A stretch of DNA of 64,000 nt. Origin: Robinsoniella peoriensis. Lineage in GTDB: Bacteria; Bacillota; Clostridia; Lachnospirales; Lachnospiraceae. Under the pieces are notes generated by a model. That model was not told the DNA's origin. It saw nothing but the letters and a program-made list of their open reading frames with translations, and did not search any database. Position 1 is the stretch's first letter; each line of letters opens with the position of its first letter. The stretch lies in assembly GCF_042680125.1 (NCBI RefSeq), contig NZ_JBHTNY010000006.1; one strand, 5' to 3'. This document shows positions 17,900 through 26,568 of the stretch, one piece after another. Position numbers and translations under genes: made by a program.

Positions 17900-19404
17900 A
17901 TTACGCGAAAAACGAAAAGCAGTAGTACGTAAGACAGGGTTAAGAGAATTGCTAATGAAAACAGCTCGATCAGCGGAGGGGGAACAAATCCCAGTGAATG
18001 TACCGACTGTCTTGCGAAAAGAATAATGCCGATGCTGAGCACCAGTGCCAGCACAGGAAGAACGATGGATGCCTGCACATGGAAGGAATAGTCATATTCC
18101 TTTTTCAGGGAACGCAGAGCCATAAATGCTATAACCAGTTCACTTGCCAGTAAGCCCCAGAGATACCCGGAGATTCCAAACAGGGGGACAGCGAACCATA
18201 CAAAGCCAATTCTGAGCAAAAGACCGATGGTGCTTTGAATAAAAGTAGTAGTCGTTTTGCCAAGTCCATTTAAAACACTGGTCAGGGTAGTGGTCAGATA
18301 AAGAAACGGACAGATCCAGGAAAGCGTTAGGATAAAAGGACCAGCCAGATCACTGTGAAACAATACCTCACCCATTTCATTGCCCAGTGCAAGGAAAACT
18401 CCGGTGCACAGAATTCCAAGAATCAGGCTGTATTTAATCGTATTTTCAATGGTTACGGTAATTCGCGTACCGTCCTGGGCGGACTGGGCTTCGGAAACGG
18501 TGGGCAGCAGTAAAGTAGACGCGGATGCGGTAATTGCGGATGGAAATAATATGAGCGGTATCGACATACCGGTCAGGACGCCATATGTACTCAGTGAAGT
18601 AGAAACATCCATTCCATATACTCTCAGGCGAAGGGGTATAAAAAGGGCTTCCATGCTTTGCAAAAGGTTTAGCAGTACGCGGTTTAAAGTAAGGGGTGTA
18701 GATAAGGATAACATCTCCTTGAAATTGGTTACCATAGAACTGGTTGGAGAATCCTTGTAGTTTTCATTTCCAAAGTGTACGGCGATAACCGTACTGCATA
18801 ACAGGAATGAAACCACTTCTTCCGTAACCATACCATATACGGCAAGTGCTGGTGTGATGGCAATTCCTTTTTCAATAAAGATAATGTAAAGAACGTATGA
18901 AGTTCCCATGCGGACCAGGGATTCAATCAGCTGGGAGATAGCAGGTACATTGGTGCGGCGTAGTCCATAATAATATCCGTTAATACAGGAGTGAACCGCG
19001 GCAAAAGGAACCGAGTAGGCAAGCAGGCGCAAAAGTTCGGCACATCGTGTCTCTTCCAGGAAATGCACGGATATAAAATCAGCATAAAAGAAGAGGACAT
19101 AGCAGGCAAGTGCGGATAGAGCCAGAGAGATAGTAAGACCGGTTATGAATATATTCCGGGCACCTTTTTTATCACCAACCGCCATTTTTCCGGATACGAA
19201 TTTGGAGATGGCAGTCTGGATACCGGAAGCAGTCAGGGAACAACTCATAGCATAGATTGGGAAAATTAACTGGTAAATCCCCATTCCTTCCGCACCGATT
19301 GTATAAGAAAGGAATATTCTATAGAAGAAGCCGATGATGCGGCTGGCGAAACCGGCAAGGGTCAGAATGATGGCTCCCTTAATGATAATATGCTTTTTGT
19401 TCAT
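17881..19404 (-). CDS. spoVB: SpoVB-like polysaccharide flippase
   Basis: A 507-residue membrane protein of the MOP/MATE superfamily with about 14 predicted helices. The opening KGAIILTLAGFASRIIGFFYR and IGAEGMGIYQLIFPIYAM are typical of SpoVB and related lipid II/oligosaccharide flippases of spore formers. SpoVB is needed for spore cortex synthesis in B. subtilis; several paralogues usually exist, so a vegetative role in wall or polysaccharide export is also possible. Transcribed divergently from the Rrf2 operon and convergent with the repeat protein. Confidence 0.82.
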   Translation of the reverse strand: MNKKHIIIKGAIILTLAGFASRIIGFFYRIFLSYTIGAEGMGIYQLIFPIYAMSCSLTASGIQTAISKFVSGKMAVGDKKGARNIFITGLTISLALSALACYVLFFYADFISVHFLEETRCAELLRLLAYSVPFAAVHSCINGYYYGLRRTNVPAISQLIESLVRMGTSYVLYIIFIEKGIAITPALAVYGMVTEEVVSFLLCSTVIAVHFGNENYKDSPTSSMVTNFKEMLSLSTPLTLNRVLLNLLQSMEALFIPLRLRVYGMDVSTSLSTYGVLTGMSIPLILFPSAITASASTLLLPTVSEAQSAQDGTRITVTIENTIKYSLILGILCTGVFLALGNEMGEVLFHSDLAGPFILTLSWICPFLYLTTTLTSVLNGLGKTTTTFIQSTIGLLLRIGFVWFAVPLFGISGYLWGLLASELVIAFMALRSLKKEYDYSFHVQASIVLPVLALVLSIGIILFARQSVHSLGFVPPPLIELFSLAILLTLSYVLLLFVFRVIKLPAK

Positions 19405-19451
19405 AGGAAGTCTCCCACAAGTTTTCTTTAATATATATTCGATATAAGTGC

Positions 19452-19480
19452 TTGACAGAACTATGCAGTGGTGTTATATT
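19452..19480 (+). promoter_or_regulatory. Strong sigma-A promoter for the Rrf2 operon
   Basis: TTGACA (19452-19457), 17 bases, TATATT (19475-19480). Transcription would start near 19487, leaving a leader of about 200 bases. AATCC (19491-19495) and GGATT (19510-19514) form an inverted repeat over the start region that resembles Rrf2-type operators and could serve autoregulation. Confidence 0.75.
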
Positions 19481-19524
19481 TTACCTATGAAATCCGAGTA
19501 AATTACTGGGGATTAAAGTCAAAT

Positions 19525-19665
19525 CCGCGGCAGCAAGCCTGGCGGGGGGATTTGTTCGATGCTCTGCTTCGATCCGTGCTAAACGTGGGTTACCGGCGCA
19601 CAGCACTCCTCGCGGCAGTCGCCAGGTGGATGTGCCCGCACATCCGTTTGGCTCGTTGCCCGCGG
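19525..19665 (+). ncRNA. GC-rich folded leader upstream of the Rrf2 gene
   Basis: This stretch is much richer in GC than its surroundings and closes on itself. CCGCGG (19525-19530) pairs with CCGCGG (19660-19665), GCAA (19533-19536) with TTGC (19656-19659), and GCC (19537-19539) with GGC (19650-19652). Inside, TGGCG (19540-19544) pairs with CGCCA (19620-19624), GGATGTG (19628-19634) with CACATCC (19639-19645), and GTGCT (19576-19580) with AGCAC (19602-19606). It could be a cis-regulatory RNA or a dispersed intergenic repeat. It is not a known riboswitch class that I recognise. Confidence 0.5.
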
Positions 19666-19690
19666 AAATAAATTTTAAGAAGGTGAGCAG

Positions 19691-20149
19691 ATGAAGCTTT
19701 CTACAAAAGGCAGATATGGGCTTCGTGCGCTGATAGATTTGGCGATGTACAGTGATAAGGAAGCAGTGTCCATCAGCAGTATTGCAGCCAGACAGAATAT
19801 TTCGGAGAGCTATTTGGAACAATTAGTAGGAAAGCTTAAAAAAGCAGGAATTGTACTTAGCATCCGCGGAGCTCAGGGCGGCTACAAGCTGGCAAAACCC
19901 GCATCCGATATATCAGTAGGTGACATCTTAAGAGCTTTGGAAGGAAATCTGGATGCCGTAGAGTGTCCGGGACTGAAAGAAGAAAACGGATGTGAAGGCG
20001 CAGATCTATGTGTCACCAAATACGTATGGCAGCGTATCAATGAAAGTATAAGCCACGCAGTGGACGAAATGAAATTGGATCAGTTAGTAGAAGAAAGTAA
20101 AAAAACAAAAAATAAAGGGCAGCAAAAATCAAAAGCATGTGAAAATTAA
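19691..20149 (+). CDS. Rrf2/IscR-family transcriptional regulator
   Basis: A 152-residue winged-helix regulator: MKLSTKGRYGLRALIDLAMY at the N-terminus and the recognition region ISESYLEQLVGKLKKAG. Three cysteines at 92, 101 and 107 (ECPG, GCEG, DLCVT) could hold an iron-sulfur cluster, although the first spacing is eight residues rather than the five of E. coli IscR. It heads iscS-iscU-mnmA, so it probably senses cluster or cysteine status and represses this operon. RBS AAGGTG precedes the ATG. Confidence 0.88.
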   Translation: MKLSTKGRYGLRALIDLAMYSDKEAVSISSIAARQNISESYLEQLVGKLKKAGIVLSIRGAQGGYKLAKPASDISVGDILRALEGNLDAVECPGLKEENGCEGADLCVTKYVWQRINESISHAVDEMKLDQLVEESKKTKNKGQQKSKACEN

Positions 20150-20162
20150 GGAGATGGTTATC

Positions 20163-21350
20163 ATGAAGAAATTAATATATCTGGATAATGCGGCTACAAC
20201 TAAAACTGCTCCGGAGGTAGTGGAAGCAATGCTTCCTTATTTCACGGAGAATTATGGGAATCCATCCAGCATTTATGAATTTGCAGGTGTCAGCAAAAAA
20301 GCCGTGTCACAGAGCAGAGAAATTATTGCAAAAGCATTAGGCGCAAATGACAATGAGATCTATTTTACCGCAGGAGGCTCAGAAGCAGATAACTGGGCAC
20401 TTAAGGCTGCAGCTGAAGCATATCAGTCAAAAGGAAACCATATCATTACCACAAAAATAGAGCATCATGCCATTCTTCATACGGCTGAGTATCTGGAGAA
20501 AAACGGTTTTGAAGTGACTTATCTGGATGTAGATGAAAATGGTGTAGTGAAACTGGATCAGCTAAAGAAAGCAATCCGTCCCACCACAATCCTCATTTCT
20601 GTTATGTTTGCAAACAATGAAATCGGAACCATTCAGCCGATTAAGGAAATTGGAGAAATTGCCTGTCAAAATGGCATTCTTTTTCATACAGATGCGGTAC
20701 AGGCTTTTGGACAGCTTCCGATCAATGTAGATGAATGTCATATCGATATGTTAAGTGCAAGCGGACATAAGTTAAACGGACCAAAAGGGATCGGCTTCTT
20801 ATATATCCGTAAAGGTGTGAAAATCCGCTCTTTCGTTCATGGCGGAGCACAGGAGAGAAAAAGACGAGCAGGTACAGAGAATGTACCGGGCATTGTGGGG
20901 CTTGGAGCAGCGGTACAACGTGCTGTAGATACTATGGAAGCAAGAACGGCTCAGGAAATAAAATTGCGTAATCATCTGATTGAACGGGTGCTAAAGGAAG
21001 TGCCGTATACAAGATTAAACGGACACCACACATTGCGTCTTCCTAACAACGTGAACTTCAGCTTCCAGTTTGTTGAAGGAGAATCCTTACTGATCATGCT
21101 TGATATGGAAGGTATTTGCGGTTCCAGCGGTTCCGCCTGCACATCCGGTTCTCTGGATCCATCCCATGTATTACTGGCAATCGGGCTTCCTCATGAAATC
21201 GCCCATGGTTCATTGCGTTTAACATTGAGCGAAGAAACCACAATGGAAGACATTGACTTTGTAGTGGAAGTCATAAAGAAAATCGTTGAAAAGCTGCGCA
21301 GCATGTCACCGCTATATGAAGATTTTATGAAAAAGGCAGTACGTAAATAA
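20163..21350 (+). CDS. iscS: Cysteine desulfurase
   Basis: A 395-residue PLP enzyme that takes sulfur from cysteine for clusters and thiolated tRNA. Landmarks are YLDNAATTK at the N-terminus, the PLP lysine in SASGHKLNGPKG (K203 with this start) and the persulfide cysteine in GSSGSACTSGSLDPSHV (C326). Start at 20163 is chosen because AAGGAGATG lies just upstream; an in-frame ATG at 20139 overlaps the regulator gene and has no RBS. IscU and MnmA, two sulfur acceptors, follow directly. Confidence 0.95.
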   Translation: MKKLIYLDNAATTKTAPEVVEAMLPYFTENYGNPSSIYEFAGVSKKAVSQSREIIAKALGANDNEIYFTAGGSEADNWALKAAAEAYQSKGNHIITTKIEHHAILHTAEYLEKNGFEVTYLDVDENGVVKLDQLKKAIRPTTILISVMFANNEIGTIQPIKEIGEIACQNGILFHTDAVQAFGQLPINVDECHIDMLSASGHKLNGPKGIGFLYIRKGVKIRSFVHGGAQERKRRAGTENVPGIVGLGAAVQRAVDTMEARTAQEIKLRNHLIERVLKEVPYTRLNGHHTLRLPNNVNFSFQFVEGESLLIMLDMEGICGSSGSACTSGSLDPSHVLLAIGLPHEIAHGSLRLTLSEETTMEDIDFVVEVIKKIVEKLRSMSPLYEDFMKKAVRK

Positions 21351-21429
21351 ATATAGATAAAAATCATAGATTTGAGAAAAATAATAGAACAAGTGATAAC
21401 AGGTCACAGAGAATATGGAGGAACTTAGA

Positions 21430-21873
21430 ATGTACAGCGAAAAAGTTATGGATCATTTCCAACATCCAAGGAATGTAGGAGAAATAGAAAATGCAAGCGG
21501 TGTAGGTACCGTAGGAAATGCAAAATGTGGAGATATCATGAGAATTTATCTGGATATCGATGAAAATAAGATTATCCGCGATGTGAAATTCAAGACTTTC
21601 GGATGCGGCGCTGCAGTTGCTACCAGCAGTATGGCAACGGAACTCGTAAAAGGCAAAGATATAAACGAAGCACTGAAGATTACAAATAAAGCAGTAATGG
21701 AAGCCTTAGACGGACTTCCGCCTGTAAAAGTACATTGTTCCCTGCTGGCTGAAGAGGCAATTCATGCTGCACTGTGGGATTATGCTGAAAAGAACCACAT
21801 TCAGATAGATGGATTGGAAAAACCAAAGTCAGATATTCACGAAGGTGAAGAAGAGGAACAGGAAGAGTATTAA
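21430..21873 (+). CDS. iscU: Iron-sulfur scaffold protein
   Basis: A 147-residue IscU/NifU-type scaffold. The three cluster cysteines are C33 (NAKCGD), C59 (FGCGAA) and C103 (VHCSLLAEEAI), with Asp 35 after the first, as in IscU. The C-terminus is an acidic tail (GEEEEQEEY). The ATG at 21430 is preferred because GGAGG lies 8 bases upstream, while the ATG at 21415 overlaps that site. The stop codon overlaps the ATG of mnmA by one base. Confidence 0.94.
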   Translation: MYSEKVMDHFQHPRNVGEIENASGVGTVGNAKCGDIMRIYLDIDENKIIRDVKFKTFGCGAAVATSSMATELVKGKDINEALKITNKAVMEALDGLPPVKVHCSLLAEEAIHAALWDYAEKNHIQIDGLEKPKSDIHEGEEEEQEEY

Positions 21874-22949
21874 TGGAAAAGAAAAAAGTAGTCGTAGGAA
21901 TGTCCGGAGGAGTTGATTCCTCCGTTGCGGCCTACCTGTTAAAAGAGCAGGGATATGATGTAATTGGTGTCACCATGCAGATATGGCAGGATGAAGACAA
22001 CGAAGTGCAGGAAGAAAATGGCGGATGCTGCGGGCTGAGTGCAGTAGATGATGCCAGAAGAGTGGCGCAGGATCTTGAGATTCCATACTATGTAATGAAC
22101 TTTAAGTCGGAATTCAAAGAAAATGTGATGGACTATTTTGCAAAGGAATATCTGCAGGGAAGGACCCCCAATCCTTGTATCGCCTGTAACCGTTATGTGA
22201 AATGGGAATCTCTTTTAAAAAGAAGCCTGGACATCGGAGCGGATTATATAGCCACTGGGCATTATGCCAGAGTGACACAGCTGCCAAATGGCAGATATAC
22301 ATTAATGAAATCAGCAACAGCGGCAAAGGACCAGACATACGCATTATATAACCTTACTCAGAATCAGCTTGCCCATACCCTAATGCCGGTAGGGGCATAT
22401 ACCAAAGACGAGATCCGCGAAATTGCAGACAAGATCAATCTTCGTGTAGCACATAAACCGGACAGTCAGGAGATCTGTTTTGTTCCGGATAAAGACTATG
22501 CATCATTTATCGAAGAATATTCCGGAAAGCGGATACCCCAGGGTAATTTTGTAAATACAAAGGGAGAAGTGATCGGACGTCATAAAGGAATTACCCATTA
22601 TACAATCGGTCAGCGTAAAGGATTAAATCTGGCAATGGGACATCCTGTTTTTGTGGTGGAAATCCGTCCGCAGACAAATGAGGTGGTTATCGGTGAAGGA
22701 GATGAGGTATTTGGACATACGCTCTATGCTAATCATCTGAACTTTATGTCCATTGAAGATCTGGATGGGGAGATGGAAGTAATGGCGAAAATCCGTTATA
22801 ACCATAAAGGCTCTCCCTGTACCGTAAAAAGAGTAGAAGAGGATAAAGTACTCTGTACTTTCCCGGAACCGCAAAGGGCCATAACACCCGGACAGGCTGT
22901 AGTTTTCTATGACGGCGACTATGTGCTTGGGGGAGGTACCATTCTGTAG
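21873..22949 (+). CDS. mnmA: tRNA 2-thiouridylase MnmA
   Basis: A 358-residue enzyme that puts sulfur on wobble U34 of Lys, Glu and Gln tRNAs, using sulfur from IscS. The ATP pyrophosphatase loop SGGVDSS is at residues 11-17. Catalytic Cys 102 is in NPCIACNRYVKW and Cys 202 in SQEICFVPD. Length is normal. It overlaps iscU by one base, so it is translationally coupled to the sulfur donor system. Confidence 0.96.
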   Translation: MEKKKVVVGMSGGVDSSVAAYLLKEQGYDVIGVTMQIWQDEDNEVQEENGGCCGLSAVDDARRVAQDLEIPYYVMNFKSEFKENVMDYFAKEYLQGRTPNPCIACNRYVKWESLLKRSLDIGADYIATGHYARVTQLPNGRYTLMKSATAAKDQTYALYNLTQNQLAHTLMPVGAYTKDEIREIADKINLRVAHKPDSQEICFVPDKDYASFIEEYSGKRIPQGNFVNTKGEVIGRHKGITHYTIGQRKGLNLAMGHPVFVVEIRPQTNEVVIGEGDEVFGHTLYANHLNFMSIEDLDGEMEVMAKIRYNHKGSPCTVKRVEEDKVLCTFPEPQRAITPGQAVVFYDGDYVLGGGTIL

Positions 22950-23008
22950 CGGACTGGTGCATCATTATGCGATTAGGTACCGGAGCGTGTTTGAAAGGAG
23001 TATTCAAG

Positions 23009-23818
23009 ATGAAATCAGATTACCATCTGCATACCTGGCATTCCGCAGATTCGGAAGCGCCCATGCGTTCCATGATCGAAGAAGGCATACGGATTGGACT
23101 GAAAACCATGTGTTTCACCGAACATATGGACTATGACACCCCAAAGGAAATGGGGGATTTTGAATTAAATACAGAAGCATATTTTAATGAATACCGGTGC
23201 TTAAAAGAAGAATATCAGGATAAAATGGAATTGCTTTTTGGCGTAGAATTGGGATTGCAGGCACATCTTGCAGAAAAACACGAAGCCTATGTGCAGAAAT
23301 ATCCTTTTGATTTTATTATCGGTTCCTCCCATGTGGTCAGGGGATGTGATCCCTATTATCCCAGCTTCTTTGAGGGAAGGACAGAAGAATCCTGCTATCT
23401 GGAGTATTTTGAATCTATTGAAAAGAACATACGGGCATTTTCTGATTTTGATTCATACGGGCACCTGGATTATGTAGTCCGTTACGGGCCTAATAAAAAC
23501 CGGGATTATTCCTATGAAAAGTATCGGGAGATTCTGGATGGCATCCTAAGGCTGCTGATTGAAAAAGGGATTGCCCTGGAAGTAAATTCCGGCGGGATCA
23601 AGTATGGACTTGGAGAGCCGAACCCATCGGTGGATGTGATCAGGGCTTACCGGAAACTGGGCGGAGAATTGATCACCCTGGGGTCAGATGCCCATACACC
23701 GGAATACCTGGCTTATGAATTTAAGAAGCTTCGGCAGATTTTAGAAGAATGCGGTTTTACCCGTTATACCGAATTTCGGAAAAGAAAACCGGAATTTGTA
23801 GAACTTACGAATATATAA
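23009..23818 (+). CDS. hisK: PHP-family histidinol-phosphatase
   Basis: A 269-residue PHP-domain protein of the HisJ/HisK class. Metal ligands are seen in DYHLHTWHS at the N-terminus, GVELG in the middle, IIGSSHVV, YGHLDYVVRY and GSDAHTPEYLA near the end. The family removes phosphate from histidinol phosphate in histidine synthesis; no other his gene is nearby, so substrate is inferred. Start at 23009 has AAAGGAG upstream; the longer frame from 22967 has no RBS. Confidence 0.82.
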   Translation: MKSDYHLHTWHSADSEAPMRSMIEEGIRIGLKTMCFTEHMDYDTPKEMGDFELNTEAYFNEYRCLKEEYQDKMELLFGVELGLQAHLAEKHEAYVQKYPFDFIIGSSHVVRGCDPYYPSFFEGRTEESCYLEYFESIEKNIRAFSDFDSYGHLDYVVRYGPNKNRDYSYEKYREILDGILRLLIEKGIALEVNSGGIKYGLGEPNPSVDVIRAYRKLGGELITLGSDAHTPEYLAYEFKKLRQILEECGFTRYTEFRKRKPEFVELTNI

Positions 23819-23954
23819 GGCGTATATGAGGTACGGAAGCTTGTCTCCTGCGGGGCAATCTATAACAAAAAGACATGTTTCCCCGCTAATATGCCATTTT
23901 TAATGTGCAGGTATACAGAAATTTGTAAAAGAAGCATAAATTTTGAAATTGCAC

Positions 23955-23983
23955 TTGAATTTTAGAAGGAAATTAGGTAAAAT
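23955..23983 (+). promoter_or_regulatory. Promoter for gap
   Basis: TTGAAT (23955-23960), 17 bases, TAAAAT (23978-23983), about 108 bases before the gap start. Upstream, GCGGGG (23850-23855) and CCCCGC (23881-23886) may form a weak hairpin behind the phosphatase gene. Confidence 0.6.
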
Positions 23984-24091
23984 AGCAAATAGGTTGATGT
24001 TTCTTTAACAATCTTAATGAAACTCTAAACTAACCAGGTACATATAATATGCTCCCGGTTATAATATTTTATTCTTAGGAGGAATTAAATC

Positions 24092-25105
24092 ATGGCAGTA
24101 AAAGTAGCAATTAATGGTTTTGGACGTATTGGACGTCTTGCTTTCAGACAGATGTTTGGCGCAGAAGGATATGAAGTAGTTGCAATCAACGACTTAACAA
24201 ATCCTAAAATGTTAGCACACTTATTAAAATATGATTCAGCTCAGGGTAGATATGCATTAGCTGATAAAGTTACTTGCAGCGAAGATTCCATCACAGTAGA
24301 CGGAAAAGAAATCAAAATCTACGCACAGAGAGATCCTAAAGATCTTCCTTGGGGCGAATTAGACGTTGACGTAGTTCTGGAGTGTACAGGCTTCTTTACA
24401 TCCAAAGATAAAGCTTCTGCTCATATCGCAGCAGGTGCTAAGAAAGTTGTTATTTCTGCTCCAGCAGGAAATGACCTTCCTACAATCGTTTACAATGTAA
24501 ACCATACAGAATTAAAAGCAGAAGATACTGTTATTTCAGCAGCTTCCTGTACAACAAACTGCTTAGCTCCTATGGCTAAAGCTTTAAATGACTTAGCTAA
24601 AATCAAAACTGGTATCATGGCTACTATCCATGCTTACACAGGAGATCAGATGACTCTTGACGGACCTCATCCAAAGGGAGATTTAAGAAGAGCTCGTGCA
24701 GCAGCAGCTAACATCGTTCCTAACAGCACAGGCGCAGCAAAAGCTATTGGTTTAGTTATTCCTGAATTAAACGGAAAATTAATCGGATCTGCTCAGCGTG
24801 TACCAGTTCCAACAGGTTCTACTACTATCTTAACAGCAGTTGTAGAAGGAACAGTTACAAAAGAAGATATCAATGCAGCTATGAAAGCAGCAGCTACAGA
24901 ATCTTTTGGTTACACAGAAGAAGAATTAGTATCCAGTGATATCATTGGAATCAGATTCGGTTCCCTGTTTGATGCTACACAGACAATGGTACTGCCATTA
25001 GATAACGGCACAACACAGGTTCAGGTAGTTTCATGGTATGACAATGAAAACTCCTACACAAGCCAGATGGTTCGTACAATCAAATACTTCTCTGAATTAG
25101 CATAA
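24092..25105 (+). CDS. gap: Glyceraldehyde-3-phosphate dehydrogenase
   Basis: A 337-residue glycolytic dehydrogenase. The NAD fold has NGFGRIGR at residues 8-15, and the active-site cysteine is C153 in SAASCTTNCLAPM. The C-terminal SWYDNENSYTSQMVRT is typical. Codon use is strongly biased to GCA, TTA and AAA, like the neighbouring pgk and tpiA, as expected for high expression. AGGAGG precedes the start; its own promoter and terminator suggest a single-gene unit upstream of pgk. Confidence 0.97.
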   Translation: MAVKVAINGFGRIGRLAFRQMFGAEGYEVVAINDLTNPKMLAHLLKYDSAQGRYALADKVTCSEDSITVDGKEIKIYAQRDPKDLPWGELDVDVVLECTGFFTSKDKASAHIAAGAKKVVISAPAGNDLPTIVYNVNHTELKAEDTVISAASCTTNCLAPMAKALNDLAKIKTGIMATIHAYTGDQMTLDGPHPKGDLRRARAAAANIVPNSTGAAKAIGLVIPELNGKLIGSAQRVPVPTGSTTILTAVVEGTVTKEDINAAMKAAATESFGYTEEELVSSDIIGIRFGSLFDATQTMVLPLDNGTTQVQVVSWYDNENSYTSQMVRTIKYFSELA

Positions 25106-25141
25106 TTCAAGCAAAACAGAGATAACAAGTTAGATCCTGAA

Positions 25142-25169
25142 GGGTCCGGTCTTAGGACTGGACTCTTTT
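25142..25169 (+). terminator. Intrinsic terminator after gap
   Basis: GGGTCCGGTC (25142-25151) pairs with GACTGGACTC (25156-25165) around TTAG, with two G-T pairs, followed by TTTT. The 136 bases from here to pgk show no gene. Confidence 0.85.
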
Positions 25170-25305
25170 GTGGTTTTGCTGGTGCATTTGATCATATCCA
25201 ACCAATTTAACAATACGTATTCTGCTCCACAGTTGTATTCCAATGATTGCGGAGCAATAATATAAAGTTCATAATTATAATAAATAACCCAGGAGGCAGA
25301 TACAC

Positions 25306-26496
25306 ATGCTTAATAAAAAATCAGTAGATGATATTAATGTAAAAGGCCAGCGCGTACTGGTTCGTTGTGATTTCAACGTACCATTACAGGAAGGCAAAAT
25401 TACAGATGAAAACCGTTTGGTTGCAGCTCTTCCTACAATTAAGAAATTAATTGCTGACGGCGGAAAGGTAATCCTTTGCTCCCATCTTGGAAAACCCAAG
25501 GGCGAGGCAAAACCGGAATTATCTTTAGCTCCAGTTGCAGTTCGTTTATCCGAATTGTTAGGACAGGAAGTAAAATTTGCAGCAGATCCTGAAGTAGTAG
25601 GAGCAAATGCAAAAGCAGCTGTTGAAGCAATGAACGACGGGGATGTAATTCTTCTTGAAAATACACGTTACAGAGCAGAAGAAACAAAGAATGGCGAAGC
25701 ATTCAGCAAAGAATTAGCTTCTCTTTGTGATGTATTTGTAAATGATGCATTTGGTACTGCCCACAGAGCACACTGCTCAAATGTAGGGGTTACACAGTAT
25801 GTGAAAACAGCTGTTGTAGGATACTTAATGCAAAAAGAGATTGATTTCTTAGGAAATGCAGTAAATAATCCGGAGAGACCATTCGTAGCGATCCTTGGCG
25901 GATCCAAAGTTTCCTCTAAGATTTCTGTAATCAACAACCTGCTTGATAAAGTAGATACTTTAATCATCGGTGGTGGCATGTGCTTTACATTTGCAAAAGC
26001 ACAGGGCATGGAAATCGGTAAATCTTTAGTTGAGCCGGATTACCTGGATTACTCCAAAGAAATGGTAGAAAAGGCAAAAGCAAAAGGCGTAAACTTATTA
26101 CTGCCGGTTGACTATATTGCAGCAAAAGAATTTTCAAATGACTCTGAATTCCGTACAGTAGAAGGAAATTTAGATGCAGATGAAATGGGACTTGACATCG
26201 GACCTAAATCCGCTCAGATGTTTGCAGATGCATTAAAAGATGCGAAAACAGTAGTATGGAACGGACCAATGGGATGCTTCGAAATGTCCAACTTCGCAGG
26301 TGGAACAGTTGCAGTAGCAAAAGCACTTGCTGAGATCGATGCTACAACAATTATCGGCGGCGGTGACTCTGCAGCAGCAGTTAACCAGCTTGGATTTGGT
26401 GATAAAATGACTCATATTTCAACAGGCGGCGGCGCTTCACTTGAATTCCTGGAAGGAAAAGATCTTCCCGGAGTAGTAGCTGCAAACGATAAATAA
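25306..26496 (+). CDS. pgk: Phosphoglycerate kinase
   Basis: A 396-residue enzyme making ATP from 1,3-bisphosphoglycerate. Family blocks are VLVRCDFNVPLQEGKITDE, ILCSHLGKPKGE, AILGGSKVSSKI and the nucleotide site block TIIGGGDSAAAV near the end. Full length. Preceded by AGGAGG and separated from tpiA by only 72 bases with a hairpin, so the two are likely one transcript. Confidence 0.97.
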   Translation: MLNKKSVDDINVKGQRVLVRCDFNVPLQEGKITDENRLVAALPTIKKLIADGGKVILCSHLGKPKGEAKPELSLAPVAVRLSELLGQEVKFAADPEVVGANAKAAVEAMNDGDVILLENTRYRAEETKNGEAFSKELASLCDVFVNDAFGTAHRAHCSNVGVTQYVKTAVVGYLMQKEIDFLGNAVNNPERPFVAILGGSKVSSKISVINNLLDKVDTLIIGGGMCFTFAKAQGMEIGKSLVEPDYLDYSKEMVEKAKAKGVNLLLPVDYIAAKEFSNDSEFRTVEGNLDADEMGLDIGPKSAQMFADALKDAKTVVWNGPMGCFEMSNFAGGTVAVAKALAEIDATTIIGGGDSAAAVNQLGFGDKMTHISTGGGASLEFLEGKDLPGVVAANDK

Positions 26497-26513
26497 GATT
26501 CAGTATAACTATA

Positions 26514-26544
26514 AAATCCGGGCAGTATCATATCTGCCGGATTT
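26514..26544 (+). other. Hairpin between pgk and tpiA
   Basis: AAATCCGGGCAG (26514-26525) pairs with CTGCCGGATTT (26534-26544) with one extra G on the left. No T-run follows, so this is more likely a processing or stability hairpin than a full terminator. Confidence 0.55.
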
Positions 26545-26568
26545 GAAGAAAACAGGAGAATAAGAAAA

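Noticed and set aside
19583..19600. GTGGGTTACCGGCG looks a little like a T-box
   Set aside because: The conserved GGGTGGNACCGCG is not matched, no specifier stem or terminator with T-run follows, and the operon is not a typical T-box target.
19468..19671. A 67-codon plus-strand frame and a 113-codon minus-strand frame in the Rrf2 leader
   Set aside because: Both run through the folded GC-rich leader, lack a ribosome binding site and give Cys/Arg-rich products without a family look.
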